Of a DNA stretch of 64,000 bases, positions 37,920-49,322 are shown piece after piece. Origin of the DNA: Anolis sagrei (Eukaryota > Chordata > Lepidosauria > Squamata > Anolidae); NCBI RefSeq assembly GCF_037176765.1, contig NC_090026.1:134127252-134191251 (forward strand), read 5' to 3'. Position numbers and translations under genes: made by a program. Below the pieces are notes generated by a model. It made no database searches. It was not told the origin of the DNA and was given only the letters and a program-made list of their open reading frames with translations. The first letter of the stretch is position 1. Every line of letters starts with the position of its first letter.

Positions 37920-38335
37920 GGGGCCAGCGCCCTCCCCGTTTTGGGACCCCTGTAATGGGTGGGGTCCCCCAAGCTGCCAGGTCAACCTCCCCTTGTTTGT
38001 CATAGGCTCCCTTTTGTATTTTTAGGCTCTCTGTATACGTTGGCCGTTTCCTCTGCCCCATTCTCCTCTTTGGGCGGCTTCCAAGGGCAAGACCCATACT
38101 GGAGTTTTTTTGGTAGAATTTCGATATGTAGCTTTCCCATATCTTGAGTGGGGCCGATCGTAGAAAATGATTCCCAGTTTTTTTTTCCTTTTTGTCGTAC
38201 CACATGTACGCATACCTTCCCCTTCTTAGGTCGAATCCCTCTAGTGACAGATTCTTAGTATTGCTTCGGCTGGACCAATCTTTTATCCAAATGAGACCGC
38301 AAGCTTCATTGTACAATCTTTGTTGGGGAGTTCGA
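37920..38335 (-). mobile_element. L1 ORF2 fragment
   Basis: The minus-strand frame encodes YNEACGLIWIKDWSSRSNTK, LEGFDLRRGRYAYMWYDKK and similar residues from the L1 ORF2 C-terminal region, with frame breaks. Confidence 0.65.
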
Positions 38336-38339
38336 GGTC

Positions 38340-39800
38340 AGGTGCTCACCTCCATGGCCTCATTGCGCCCTAGTCTCCAGGGCAGCAGAAAGGAAGCTTG
38401 CTCCCTCCTCCATATGACTTCCTCTCACATATGTATACATGGCCCTCATCATCTCTCCTCTCAGCCTTCTCTTCTTCAGGCTAAACAGGCCCAGCTCTTT
38501 AGGCCGCTCCTCATAGGGATTGTTCTCCAGACCCTTTGTCCTTTGAGTCACCCTCCTCTGGACACATTCCAGCTTAGGGTCAACATCTCCCTTCAATTGT
38601 GGTGCCCAGAATTGGACACAATATTTCAGGTGTGGACTAACCAAAGCAGAATACAGCATGGGGAGCATGACTTCCCATTGGCTTTTTTTTTTTTTTTGCT
38701 GCTGCATCACATTCCTGGCTCATATTTACCTTCCTGTCCACGAGGACGCCAAGATCTTTTTCACATGTCCTGCTCTCGAGCCAGGCATCATTGTCCCCCA
38801 TTCTGTCTCTTTGCATTTCGTTTTTTCTGCCTAAGTGGAGTCTCTTGCATTTGTCCCTGTTGAACTTCTTTTTATTAGTTTTGGCCCATCACCTCTAATT
38901 TGTTGAGATCATTTTGAATTCTGCTCCTGTCTTCTGGAATATTGCCTCCCACTCCCAATTTGGTCCCATCTGTAGACTTGATGATCGCGCCTTCTCACCC
39001 TTCATCTAAGTCATCAATAAAGATCCTGATCAGGACTTGGCCCAGGAGGGAGCCCTGCTGATGGCACTCTGCTCGTCACTTCTTTCCAGGAAGAAGAGGA
39101 GGAAGCCTTGGGGAGACTCACCCTCTGGGTTCGTTCGCTTGACCAATCACAGATCCACCTCACTGGTTTTGGCTTGTCCACATTAGACTAGTTTCTTTGC
39201 CAGGTGTCATTGGGGACCTTGTTGAAGGGAGGAAGGCCTGACTGAAATCCAGGTACGCTCCATCCATGGCATTCCCCGCATCTACCCAGCTTGTAGCTCT
39301 ATCGATAAATCCGTGTTGACTATTAGCGACGACCACATTCATTTCTAAGTGTTTGCAGACCACTTCCTTAAGGATCTTTTCCAGAATCTTGCCTGGTATC
39401 GACGTGAGGCTGACCGGATGGTAATGGTTTGGGTCCTCCTTTTTTCCCTTCTTGAAGACAGGGACCACATTGGCCCTCCTCCAGTCTGCTGGAACGTCTC
39501 TTGTTCTCCAAGAACTCTCAAAGATGATTGCCAATGGTTCCGAAATGACTTCCGCTAGTTCCTTCAATACTCTTGGGTGTAGTTGATCTGGCCCTGAAAG
39601 GGGACTTGGACTCATTGAGAGTGGCCAGGTATTCCTGAACGACTTGTTTCCCAATTTGGGGTTGGATGCCCTCTAATCCTTCATCCACTCCATGTTGCTG
39701 AGGTTGAGGATGGCTTTCTTTTGGTGAGAAGACCAAGGCAAAGAAGGCATTATATTGAGTAGTCCTTTTTATTGATAGTGTCATCTTGGCCATCTTGTTG
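38340..39800 (-). mobile_element. CR1 LINE, longest copy in the window
   Basis: Minus strand covers RT and 3' region: LSGPDQLHPRVLKELAEVIS, DVPADWRRANVVPVFKKGKK, HYHPVSLTSIPGKILEKILK, NSQHGFIDRATSWV and [17 protein letters not shown]. Several breaks; the CR1 3' end is absent. Confidence 0.85.
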
Positions 39801-40429
39801 GTTTAATTCATTCTTGTTGTTATTTAATGACCTTGTTTATTGTTTGCACTGTTGAAGGAAGGAAGGAAGGAGTAAGCATTGTCTTAGTAAACCCAGCTGG
39901 CCCCTCCCTCCCTCCTTCCTCATGGGACCCCAACCCCAGACATGGAAACACGGCGTGCCCCCATCTCTCAGCCTTCTTTCCCCAAAGGAGACACGATCAT
40001 CTCCAGTTCCTCCTTTGGCTCTTCTTCAGGGGGATTCTTGGTCTCCATAGCCTTTGACGCTTTGGGTGGCTCTCCTCTGGCCCCTTCTTTCCTTCTTCTC
40101 CCTCCCTCTTTCCATGTGGGGGGGGGGGGCAGGACTGGCTTGGGGGGGGGATTCCAGGGAAGAGAGACGAAGAGGAGGAGAAGCCTCAGGGAGAGTGAGC
40201 GGGGTGAGGGCTTTCCTCCGTCCATCCATCCATCTTGACACTAGGCTCCCATGGAAGCCGCCTGAAAGCACACTGGCCTTTTCCGTGGCCGCATCATATT
40301 CTCATCTTGAGGACTTTTAAGGATCCTCGTTGAAATATATATCTCATCAAGGCAGGTGTTCTCCACCCACAACAACAACAACAATGGCTGCCTGGCACTC
40401 CTCCCAGGACATGAATGGATGTATGGCAT
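39801..40429. other. Intergenic, no gene seen
   Basis: Holds GC runs and a (CAA)n run at 40369-40384. No exon or recognised element. Confidence 0.4.
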
Positions 40430-40640
40430 GCTCTTTGATGCCACTGTCTGTGCCCAGGCTCAATGGTATGGGACCCTGGGATGTCTAGTGCGGCAAGGCA
40501 CCAGTGCGCTTTGGCAGAGGAGGCCAAGGACCTAATGAAACGACAACTCTTGGGATCCCATAACATTGAGCCTGGGCAGTCGAAAGGGTATCAAATGGCA
40601 TTCCTTTGACAGCGCCAGCCTCATTCCTGAGAGGAAAGCG
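40430..40640. mobile_element. Palindromic hAT-like MITE
   Basis: The arms GCCCAGGCTCAATGGTATGG and, in reverse complement, GCCCAGGCTCAATGTTATGG pair, as do GGCACCAGTGCGCTTTGGCA regions. A common lizard foldback type, without an ORF. Confidence 0.6.
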
Positions 40641-41089
40641 GGATGGTATAATCCCATATGTCTCCATGTTGGAGATTTCAAATCACATTGGTCTTCAATG
40701 GCCCCAATGGCGGAGATAAAAGAGAGAGAGATACAAGCATACTAACAGCAATAGCAATAACACATCCTCTGCAAGGGGGTGGGGCTGACTGCCTTTCCCT
40801 TGAGAAAGGCTGGCAAGAGCGGTTAAGCATGACAACACAGAAACCGGGAGTGATGGGATCTGTAGTCCTCCCCAAAAGGGGGCAGGAGTGACTTGTGTGG
40901 GCTGCAGGTCCCATAATGCAGAGCGCTGGGTGGGAGTGCGAGTTGTAGCTCCCTCCCCAAAGAGCAAACTCTGACTCCCTTGGACTACAAATCCCACAAT
41001 CCAGGAAACCAGGGACGCCGGGTGTCTCTGGGCAAGAGACTCGGCTCACTCTAAGAACACACGGCTCACTCTGAATTGGTATCAACGCC

Positions 41090-41345
41090 GTGTGTTTTTT
41101 GGTCAAGCTGAACATAAATCATCCGTCTACTCGCAAACAATATTGCATGGATTTTACAATCACTCTGCAATGGTATTGACATTGTGTGTTCTTATGCCGA
41201 GTTGAACATGAATCAGCTGCCCACGACCTGTTTCGGCCTTACTCCAGGTCTTCCTCTGGTGGTCTGAAATTGTTATATACATCAACATTTGCTACAAATT
41301 GTTATATAAATCAACATTTGCTACAAATATATCCATAGGACATAA
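41090..41345 (-). mobile_element. Candidate Penelope-like element end
   Basis: The minus strand carries GAAGACCTGGAGTAAGGCCG followed by AAACAGGTCGTGG. This resembles the CNGANGA..GAAAC ends of Penelope-like elements. A small TTGTTATATAAATCAACATT repeat is next to it. No coding part. Confidence 0.35.
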
Positions 41346-41359
41346 TATACTAAAACACA

Positions 41360-42290
41360 TTTAAAGGTACTTTAAAGGGCTTCTCCAATTGTGAAATGGG
41401 GATGGAGAGGAGAGCAGGGCAGTAAAGCGGGCTACTCGCGATCAAGAGTCCGACGAGGAGCTTCAGAGGAAGCACATCTGGGAAATACTTAGCGCTCCTA
41501 CAGAGGACAAGGATTTCATGGGGTTTGAAAGGAGTGATGGGTCTGGGAGTGATATGGGAGAGGAGGATGAGCTGGATTGGACCTGTGTTTAGGGACATTT
41601 GTAACCAACCCACCTCCAGTGATGAATTTGAGGCCTTCACAGGGGATTGGCAACCGGGGACCACTTGGCAAGATCTAAGTCTTGACAGATGGGCTCTTGG
41701 GTTCAGTTGCGGGGATGGAAGTAGCTGAGAGCGATGAGGAAAGGGTGGGGAGCTCATCATCCTCTAATGAGGAGCTTTAGGATAAAAATGGGTTTTGGTT
41801 GTATGGCTCTTTGCAGAAGGCAAAGTGTCTTTATGGGACATATATCTTTGTTACTGCCAACTCTCGAGCTTGGGTCCTTGGACTACCGTTTCCTGTGTTG
41901 CTGTGTTTACATTACTCAACGGCTTGACTACAGACTGGTTTGACCAACGCTTTTGTCTTTTTGGACTTAACCATTGCTATCTTCGTGTTTGGACCTTGCA
42001 TCATTTTGAGACTTCGTTTTTTGCCACTTGTCATTGTACTTTTGAACTGTGTAAACTTTAAAGCAGATTGCTGAATTCTTCTGTTAACCCGGATTAAACA
42101 GCAATATAATCCGGGTTATATTTTTGTTTCTGGCATTGCTTCGTTTTTGATGCCAAATTATTGTCTTAGTTCTTTGCACTGAAGTTAAGTGCTGTAAAAT
42201 ACTCTTTTTGTGTAATAAAGCTGTGTTTGAACCTTTTACCTTGTGTTCGGCTCTACTTAAGGCTTCTGGGTCTTGACACAGTTTACTGAA
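41360..42290 (+). mobile_element. Possible LTR-retrotransposon fossil
   Basis: An acidic coding-like remnant (about 41430-41580) is followed by an AT-rich block with a GTGTAATAAAGCTGTGTTTG poly(A)-type signal near 42210. This is the layout expected of a decayed LTR element. It is broken; family and ends are not resolved. Confidence 0.25.
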
Positions 42291-42639
42291 TAATCACAAG
42301 CAGTATTAAAAAGGGTGAAAAGGGCAAGTAGAGGATTATGCAAGAAAATCTAAAAACAATCCAAACCGGTAGGCAGGCAAATATAATCCATAAAAAAGAA
42401 CAGAGTTGATTCTTAATCCCACAGCAAAATCCACAAATGCATAGTCCTTAATTTTCAAAACACCGTGTTGTGACACCCCAAAATATGTATCCCAATAACA
42501 TAAACTGATTTGTGTTCCAAAATTTATTATTTATTTATTTACAGCTTTTATATTTGGCCATCTCCTTTGATGTAAATCTTCACTTCATTAACTTGACACA
42601 AGTCATTGTTATAAGAAATTTTATTCTCAGGCACGTAAA
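42291..42639. other. AT-rich intergenic sequence
   Basis: No gene or clear repeat recognised, apart from TTATTTATTTATTTACAG at 42526, which resembles a LINE/SINE tail. Confidence 0.4.
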
Positions 42640-45600
42640 GCTTATTGGTTACACAGTAGTTTCTTCACAGTACATAGATCTACAAAGTACACCAGAAAAC
42701 GAGCACACAGACCGGGGTCTAATTCTAAGAACCTGGCCCTGAGTTGTGTCCCCAATTGCTCTGTTCCCCTCAGATAATCCTACGCAACCACACTTCTTCT
42801 TTGGCAAGTCTTCTAATTCATACTCCCCACAACTGACATTTGCCCCTCTTGTTGTTGTTGTTGTGAAGTAGTGATAAGGCGGCCCTGACATTTCTTCCAG
42901 TGGGATCATGACGTCTTCCATCTCTGAGGCGAAACGCCGCTTGCTGCAGTGATCCTCTCTTTGAGGCATCTTCCCAATTCTGTTTCTAGGTGGCTCTCCG
43001 CCATTCCTACGAAACAAAACTCTGCTCTCATTGAAAACGAAACCTTAACCATTTGTGTCCAGCATCATATGCTTCTGAGTCCAATATTTCCGGGCCTTTC
43101 TGCAAAGGCACCCCAATATGATAAGAGGACCCCAAGAGTGTGCTCTCATTTGTCAGCATTAATGAGCACTGCCATTGTCTTGTCTTCGATCAGAGCCTTC
43201 CAAACTGTGTGCCATGACACACGCGTGTCTGCTGTAGTCCACAGGTGAAGTGCTGGTAAGTTCAAGTGTAGGTTGAGCTATAATCTTTCATGCATAATTT
43301 ATTGATTGAATTACATTAATTACCACTAAAATTGATATGTTTCTAATTAAGAAAATAAAACCCCTTTGTGATGAGCAAACCACATGGAGCAGCTATAGAG
43401 GAAACTACAAAAGAAATGTATATCCAAAGGAGTATATGAAACCTATCTCTATACATTATTATATTACATATACATGGAAAATCTTACATGGGATTGGTTA
43501 AACCTCTGGTTTCTTAAATTGAAGTACCATGTCACGAAAGGATGCATGTCTAAAGAGTGTGTAATCAAAATGAAAAGCTTGGAGAGTGGTATTTAGGTCA
43601 AATGCCACTGTTGTCTCCAGTGAAAATCTATGTATATGAAGGTCTGAACTCTCACAGAAGCTCTTTCAACACTCCATGCTTTCATGGGGTTTCTCCCCAG
43701 AGTGAACCCGCTGGTGTGAACGTAGATTTCCACTGTGAGTGAAGCTCTGACCACACTCAACACATTTATAGGGTTTCTCCCCAGTGTGTGTTCTTTGATG
43801 TCTATGTAGATTTCCTCTCAGAGTGAAGCTCTGTCCACACTCCAGGCAATTATAGGGTTTCTCCCCACTGTGTGTCCTTTGATGTGAACGTAGAGTTGAA
43901 CTATGAGCGAAGCTCTTTCCACACTCGAGGCATGTATAGGGTTTCTCCCCAGTGTGAGTCCTTTGATGTGAACGTAGAGATGAACTTTGAATGAAGCTCT
44001 GCCCACATTCCAGGCATTTATAGGGTTTATCTCCCATGTGAATCCTTTCATGTAGCTGAAGAGAATCCCTCCGACTGAAACTCTTTCTACACTCCAGGCA
44101 TTTAAAGGGTTTCTCCCCAGTGTGAGTTCTTTGATGTTTACGTAGATGTCCTCCCTCAGTGAAGCTCTGTTCACACTCCAGACAATTATAGGGTTTCTCC
44201 CCACTGTGTGTCCTTTGATGTGAACGTAGCGTTGAACTATGAGAGAAGCTCTTTCCACACTCCGGGCATATATAGGGTTTCTCCCCAGTGTGAGTCCTTT
44301 GATGTCTATGTAGAGTTGAACTTTGAATGAAGCTCTGTCCACACTCGAGGCATTTATAGGGTTTCTCTCCCATGTGAGTCCTTTCATGTTGGTGAAGAGA
44401 ATCCCTCCGACTGAAATTCTTTCCACACTCCAGGCATTTAAAGGGTTTCTCCCCAGTATGAGTCATTTGATGTGTACGTAGATGTGAACTCTGAGTGAAG
44501 CTCTTTCCACACTCGAGGCATTTATAAGGTTTAACCCCAGTGTGAGTCCTCTGATGACTATGTAGATGTGAACTCTGAGTGAAGCTCTGTCCACACTCAA
44601 CACATTTATAGGGTTTCTCCCCAGTATGAGTCCTTTGATGGGAAGGTAGGTCTCCACTCTGAGTGAAGCTCTGTCCACACTCCATGCATGTATAGGGTTT
44701 CCCTCCAGTGTGAGTTCTTTGATGTGAATGTAGATGTCCCCTCTGAATGAAGCTCTGTCCACACTCCAGGCATGTATAGGGTTTCTCCCCAGTGTGAATC
44801 CTTTTATGGGAACATAGAGATGAACTATGAGAGAAGCTCTTTCCACACTCCAGGCATGTATAGGGTTTCTCCTCAGTGTGAATCCTTTGATGGGAACGTA
44901 GAGATGAACTATGAGAGAAGCTCTTTCCACACTCGAGGCATTTATAGGGTTTCCCTCCAGTGTGGGTTCTTTGATGTGAATGTAGATGTCCCCTCTGAGT
45001 GAAGGTCTTTCCACACTCCAGGCATTTATAGGGTTTCTCCCCAGTGTGAGTCCTTTGATGTGAACGTAGATGTGCTTTCCGAGTGAAGCTCTTTCCACAC
45101 TCCAGACATTTATAGGGTTTCTCTCCAGTGTGAGTCCTTTCATGTAGCTGAAGAGAATCCCTCCGACTGAAACTCTTTCCACACTCCAGGCATTGATATG
45201 CTTTCTCCTTCATATTAACAGTGATATGGGTGTTTAACTGCAACACAGAAACTTGTCTCTTCCAGTTTTCTTTTCGTGTCCGTAAGACAGGTCACAAATT
45301 CAGCAACATCTTCACCTTGAGATGATTTCTTCATACATTCTTGGTTTCCTTCCTCAACCCAAGAGGTGGCTCCATAGAATCCTCATTTCCCTGGTCAAGA
45401 AAGAAGCAGAAGGTCAAGTGTTGGGCCAAAAATGTGTAAGGTGAATTTCACAAATTAGAATGGGTTACTGAGGAATGTAAAGAGAAAAGGGAGGAGGGAG
45501 CAAAGAGGAGCAGAAAGGAGTGAAGGAATGTAGATAGGCAGTAGTTGTGGAGTGCCGGGAAAAGACATCTGGGTGAAAGGTGGAAAGAGATCAAGTTGAC

Positions 45601-45945
45601 CTGAAAAGATGGGAGTGGGAAGGAGACGTGAGCAGAATGGGAAGAAGTGGTTTTCAGAATTGTGCAGAAAGAATAGTTATGCTTTGCTTTGGAACAAAGA
45701 GAACACAAGGGATTGTTGATAGAACAAAAGGGAAAACAAGAGGGTGTTTGTGAGCAGAAAGAGAGAGGCATTGGAGCAGAGGTGACAAGCTCTGAGGAGA
45801 AAAACGGGAAGGAAGGTTTCGATATCATGTGTATGCGTGTGCATCTCGGCATCAGATTGAGACTATAAGATCCATGACCGGGAGACAGAGAAACGTGGCA
45901 CTTTTCTTGACGCTATCTTTGGCTCCTCCCCCTTTCTGCCATCGC
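42640..45945. repeat. Segmental duplication, left copy
   Basis: Direct copy of 52725-56030, about 10.07 kb away. Matching blocks are 42650-42850 (ACCGGGGTCTAATTCTAAGA), then 43240-43680, the finger exon, its upstream intron and the outer edge at CTTTCTGCCATCGCAG. Non-coding parts differ at only a few percent of sites by eye. The block 42850-43240 is not shared. Confidence 0.85.
43666..45246 (-). CDS. C2H2 zinc-finger protein, finger exon with 18 fingers
   Basis: Minus-strand open frame with leader [18 protein letters not shown], 18 consecutive C2H2 fingers and the tail EKPHESMEC before the stop. Fingers 10-13 and 14-17 are copies of one four-finger block (RRDSL, IQSS, HSSTL, TEGGHL or TLRGNL). 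Finger 13 reads CLECEQSF and finger 14 CLECRKSF; zinc ligands are kept throughout. The apparent first codon is GTG, so this is the body of a terminal exon rather than a true start. The conserved upstream ATG (45334, MKKSSQGEDVAEF in the paralog) is out of frame with the fingers because of a 4-base difference near 45280. An ATG in NMKEKAYQ could serve, or the gene may be damaged. No KRAB, SCAN or BTB exon was found. Confidence 0.75.
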   Translation of the reverse strand: MLQLNTHITVNMKEKAYQCLECGKSFSRRDSLQLHERTHTGEKPYKCLECGKSFTRKAHLRSHQRTHTGEKPYKCLECGKTFTQRGHLHSHQRTHTGGKPYKCLECGKSFSHSSSLRSHQRIHTEEKPYTCLECGKSFSHSSSLCSHKRIHTGEKPYTCLECGQSFIQRGHLHSHQRTHTGGKPYTCMECGQSFTQSGDLPSHQRTHTGEKPYKCVECGQSFTQSSHLHSHQRTHTGVKPYKCLECGKSFTQSSHLRTHQMTHTGEKPFKCLECGKNFSRRDSLHQHERTHMGEKPYKCLECGQSFIQSSTLHRHQRTHTGEKPYICPECGKSFSHSSTLRSHQRTHSGEKPYNCLECEQSFTEGGHLRKHQRTHTGEKPFKCLECRKSFSRRDSLQLHERIHMGDKPYKCLECGQSFIQSSSLRSHQRTHTGEKPYTCLECGKSFAHSSTLRSHQRTHSGEKPYNCLECGQSFTLRGNLHRHQRTHTGEKPYKCVECGQSFTHSGNLRSHQRVHSGEKPHESMEC

Positions 45946-46059
45946 AGGGAAAGCACCATCCAAGCCTTCCTGGCAGATGGCCACCCAGCTCCATAGGCAT
46001 GATGATTTGCCTTTCTGTCCATATGGCCATCTGTCGGGAGGCGGCCCTATGGACTGACA

Positions 46060-46215
46060 GGCAGAGGATTTTATGTATTGCTTATGTATCACGAAGGAGG
46101 TTACGACGACGCCTTTCTCCAGGACGGGCCCAAGGCGGCTCACATCGCAATTCAAATATACAAACCAATAAATAGAAACCGTAAATAAACACATATTAGA
46201 GAGGTTCAACAATCC
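46060..46215 (-). mobile_element. LINE 3' tail
   Basis: The sequence CAAGGCGGCTCACATCGC next to AATAAATAGAAACCG fits the reverse complement of an L2/CR1-group 3' end. Weak match, no coding part. Confidence 0.4.
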
Positions 46216-46549
46216 TTAAAAACTTCCCATATTATCAAACACTGAAAGTTCAAGTCGGTGTAAACTTCCCACTGGGTTGTATCCGCAAGTGCCTGGCTTC
46301 AGTTCCAAGCTGCTGCAAAGAGGGAAGTCTTCCCGCCTTTCCACCCTGTCACGAGGGGGGGGGGGGGGGGAGCAGATCTGATTTCCTCACAGAGTTCGGA
46401 AGGACCCACCCAGGCCCCCCCGGTCCAAGGAAAGAAGGAAGGCACCCCCCAAGCCCTCTTGGCAAAGGGCCATCCTGCCTCCAATGAAAGAGGGCGGAGA
46501 CCAGGAGCATCCACCCCTTCTGCTCGGCCTTGCTTTCTGCAGCAGCAGC

Positions 46550-46700
46550 ATTGGTGTTTCTTCACGTGGAGATGGACGGCTTCCTCCGGCCCTTCGACCA
46601 GATCTGGACCACGGCCTCCCACCAGATGCCCCTCGCCTGCTACTACGGCAACCAGGGCGAGCACTTCCTGCCTGCCCTGCGGCCTGGGGCTCTGTCTCCC
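46550..46700 (+). CDS. Orphan exon-like open segment, unidentified
   Basis: The frame FLHVEMDGFLRPFDQIWTTA, continuing SHQMPLACYYGNQGEHFLPAL, has nearly all codons ending in G or C and an amino-acid mix typical of folded protein (W, Y, H, C, F). A plausible acceptor TTGCTTTCTGCAG precedes it at about 46545. No GT donor sits directly after ALR; the nearest is about 20 bp on. I do not recognise the gene. It could be an isolated exon, a retrocopy piece or chance in GC-rich DNA. Confidence 0.4.
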
Positions 46701-46915
46701 GGTGGACGGACACCCAGGGGTGTCTCCATGGCACACCCAACCGTGAGCCCTAACAACAACAGCCACCTCCTTTGGGGTTCCCTCCTTTGGGGTCCCCCCC
46801 CTCACCAAGGCCTCCCTCCCCCTCCAATGTATTTATTGAGGCAAGAAATAGGGAGGAACGGACCTTCCTCCCTCCCTCAGGTGGCCTGATCTGCTGGGGC
46901 TTCTCACCCCAACAT

Positions 46916-47205
46916 GGAGCCCCCGGTGGCGCAGTGGGTTAAAGCCTTCTGCTAGCAGGACTGAAGACCGACAGGTCATACGTTCGAATCCGGGGAGAGG
47001 CGGATGAGCTCCCTCTATCAACTCCAGCTCCTCATGCGGGGACATGAGAGAAGCCTCCCACAAGGATGATAAAAATATTGAAATCATCCGGGCAATGTCC
47101 CCTGGGCAACGTCCTTGCAGACGGCCAATTCTCTCACACCAGAAGTGACTTGCAGTTTCTCAAGTCGCTCCTGACACAACAAAAATAAATAATAAAAAAA
47201 CCAAA
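46916..47205 (+). mobile_element. tRNA-derived SINE, full head
   Basis: The head GGCGCAGTGGGTTAAAGCC (A-box region) and GTTCGAATCC (B box) come from a tRNA. The body ends AAGTGACTTGCAGTTTCTCA and CGCTCCTGAC, then an A/T-rich tail. It is a mobile element, not a functional tRNA gene. Confidence 0.8.
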
Positions 47206-47289
47206 CAAACAAACAAAAACAAACCAACCTGAAACCTTTTCCATAAATATCTGCAGCTGCGCCTGGTCTTCTCTGGTTCTCCGCCCTGG

Positions 47290-47365
47290 GCTCCAAGGCC
47301 CGTGAAGCAGGCCAGCCGGGACCGAGAGCAGGGCCTCCCCAGAAGGTCGCACTGAATACTAATTC
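47290..47365 (-). mobile_element. L2-like fragment
   Basis: Minus strand encodes RPSGEALLSVPAGL, part of the RT C-terminal tail. Short. Confidence 0.5.
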
Positions 47366-47467
47366 TAATATTAGTATTATTATAATACCATAATAACTTT
47401 GGTGAGCTGTTATATTTATTATTATAGATCAGAAGAACTCTCCAACCTCAGCCACACTCAGTGTTTC

Positions 47468-47542
47468 CTCCTCCTTCCTTCCTTCCTTCCTTCCTTCCTT
47501 CCTTCCTTCCTTCCTTCCTTCCTTCCTTCCTTCCTTCCTTCG
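47468..47542. repeat. (CCTT)n microsatellite
   Basis: About 18 tandem CCTT units. Confidence 0.95.
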
Positions 47543-47659
47543 TGTCAAGTCAGGAATCCCTTGGATGTTCCCCCATCAACTTGTAAACCTTTGAAACCCT
47601 CTTAAAAATGGAAACCCTCAAGCAAATACTTTCAGACAGAATACTCCTCTTTGCTATTC

Positions 47660-47990
47660 ATTCTATTCTTCTTCTTATTATTATTATTATTCTGACACAA
47701 ACACACAGCAAACGAGATCTCTATGCTGGATTTCGTATCACAAAATCACAAATCGAACAATTCCCAAGCATCAAGGACTTTGGGATGTATTTTCGAATTA
47801 TGCGCACAGATCCAAGTCAGGAGGCCTTTTGCAGTTGACGGATCGTGATTTTGTCAATGTTTATCGTTCTCAAATGCCGGCTGAGATCTTTTGGCACAGC
47901 GCCCAGTGTGCCCATCCCCACTGGGACTGCCTGGACTGGTTGATGCCAGAGCCTTTGCCATTCCATTTTGAGGTCCTGTCACTATTACGG
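47660..47990 (-). mobile_element. R4/Dong-like LINE 3' end
   Basis: Minus strand encodes LKMEWQRLWHQPVQAVPVGM, then GTLGAVPKDL and INIDKITIRQLQKA, the end of the R4-type ORF. The element ends in a TTA/TAA repeat at 47672-47690, as expected for this group, which favours TAA repeats. Confidence 0.7.
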
Positions 47991-48394
47991 TCATTGTGTC
48001 TGTGAACCCAGATTCCGTCTTCTAAAAATGCATTTACGTTACCAAACACTATGCCCTGAAGCCCCAGAGAACCCCCTTCTTCATGCGAAGAGGGGAGTTA
48101 GTGCCCGTCTCCGTCCCAATGGATGCGAAGGGCTGACTCCTGCTGGGACTGGCCAGAGAGAGATGTGGGCACAAAGGAGCAGCCCCCTCAAGGTGGGACC
48201 CCATGGCGGCCTCTCTAGGGATCAGCCAGGTCTTCCAGAGGAACTCTATGGCTCCTGGGACCAGAAGCCGGGCCATTTCAGGGCAGTTGGGGGTTTCTGA
48301 GGTCTCAGGGCCTTGCAGCTCAGCCAGGAATGAGTACCCCATAGAGATGGAGGTGTTACTGTGCATATATAGGAACATGTACACATACATACCC

Positions 48395-48540
48395 ATATGG
48401 AATTGCGGGAATTGTAGTTTTACTAGGTCTTCAGCCTTCTCTGCAAAACAATCTTGGAGAAAAGTGTCTAACACTAAGATTATTTGGCAGAGAAGGCTAA
48501 AGACCAAGTAAAATTACAACTCCCATGATTCCATAGCACT
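48395..48540. mobile_element. Palindromic MITE, degraded
   Basis: The arms ATGGAATTGCGGGAATTGTAG and CTACAACTCCCATGATTCCAT-like sequence pair, with TCTTCAGCCTTCTCTGC against GCAGAGAAGGCTAAAGACC. Confidence 0.6.
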
Positions 48541-48779
48541 GCACCACACACACACACACATATATATCCCATACATTCACACCCTCCATATGTTTATGTA
48601 TGTACATATGCATTTGTGTTCACAGAAACATATTTGTAAACATATCCATAAAAATATTTGTAAAGATATTCCCAAAAGCATTGACCAAATATCCGGATAT
48701 GAGTATTTGCAGAAAATTATTCACAAAAATATTCCTAATGATATCAACAACAATATTCATAAAAATACTTGCCAGCGAA

Positions 48780-49322
48780 TCACCTCCCAACCAAGGATTC
48801 CCCCAGGCAGGCTTTGAAGCTGCAATAAACAAGCAATTAGAACCAAGGCCATCCAAGCTAGAACTGAAAAGTCAACGACAGATCCCAAGTGTAGACTCTG
48901 CAAGGAAGCAGGCGAAACACTAGATCCCACCACCCTCAGCTGCTGCAAGAAGATCCCGCAGACTGACCACAAGCAGAGGCACAACACCCTCGCTCAGATG
49001 ATCCATTGGGACTTGTGCCACAAACACCATCCGCTTGCCACAAAGAACTGGTGGGACCACAAGCCGGAAAGAGTTACAGAGAATGAACATGCCAAACTCC
49101 TCTGGGACTCCCGGATTCAGACAGACAGACAGACAGTTTTGGAGCACAACACTCCTGACATCACAATCGTGGGGAAAAACCAAGTATGGATTGTCGATGT
49201 TGCAATCCCAGGTGAGAGTAGGATTGAAGAGAAACAACTGGAAAAGCTGATAGGACATGAAGATTTAAAGATCGAACTGCAAAGACTCTGGCAAGGGGGT
49301 CAAGAGGGTCCCAGTGGGGATG
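48780..49322 (+). mobile_element. R4/Dong-like LINE fragment with endonuclease domain
   Basis: The frame encodes TDPKCRLCKEAGETLDPTTL, HWDLCHKHHPLATKNWWDHK and ENEHAKLLWDSRIQTD. It then has NTPDITIVGKNQVWIVDVAI and PGESRIEEKQLEKL. PD..DVAIPG is the core of the restriction-like endonuclease of R4-type elements. It is cut at about 49322 by another LINE. Confidence 0.78.

Noticed and set aside
40860-41010. ACTACAAATCCCAC motif as a ZNF143-type promoter element
   Set aside because: Similar blocks occur inside the palindromic MITEs of this window, and no gene start is nearby.
46916-47000. tRNA-like A and B boxes
   Set aside because: They belong to a SINE head. The same applies at 61560-61650 and 63640-63716. 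No cloverleaf with a proper acceptor stem was seen.
47660-49322. A single R4 element with twin-priming inversion
   Set aside because: The plus and minus pieces overlap in the DLK..QRLW and GM/GD region, so they are two copies.
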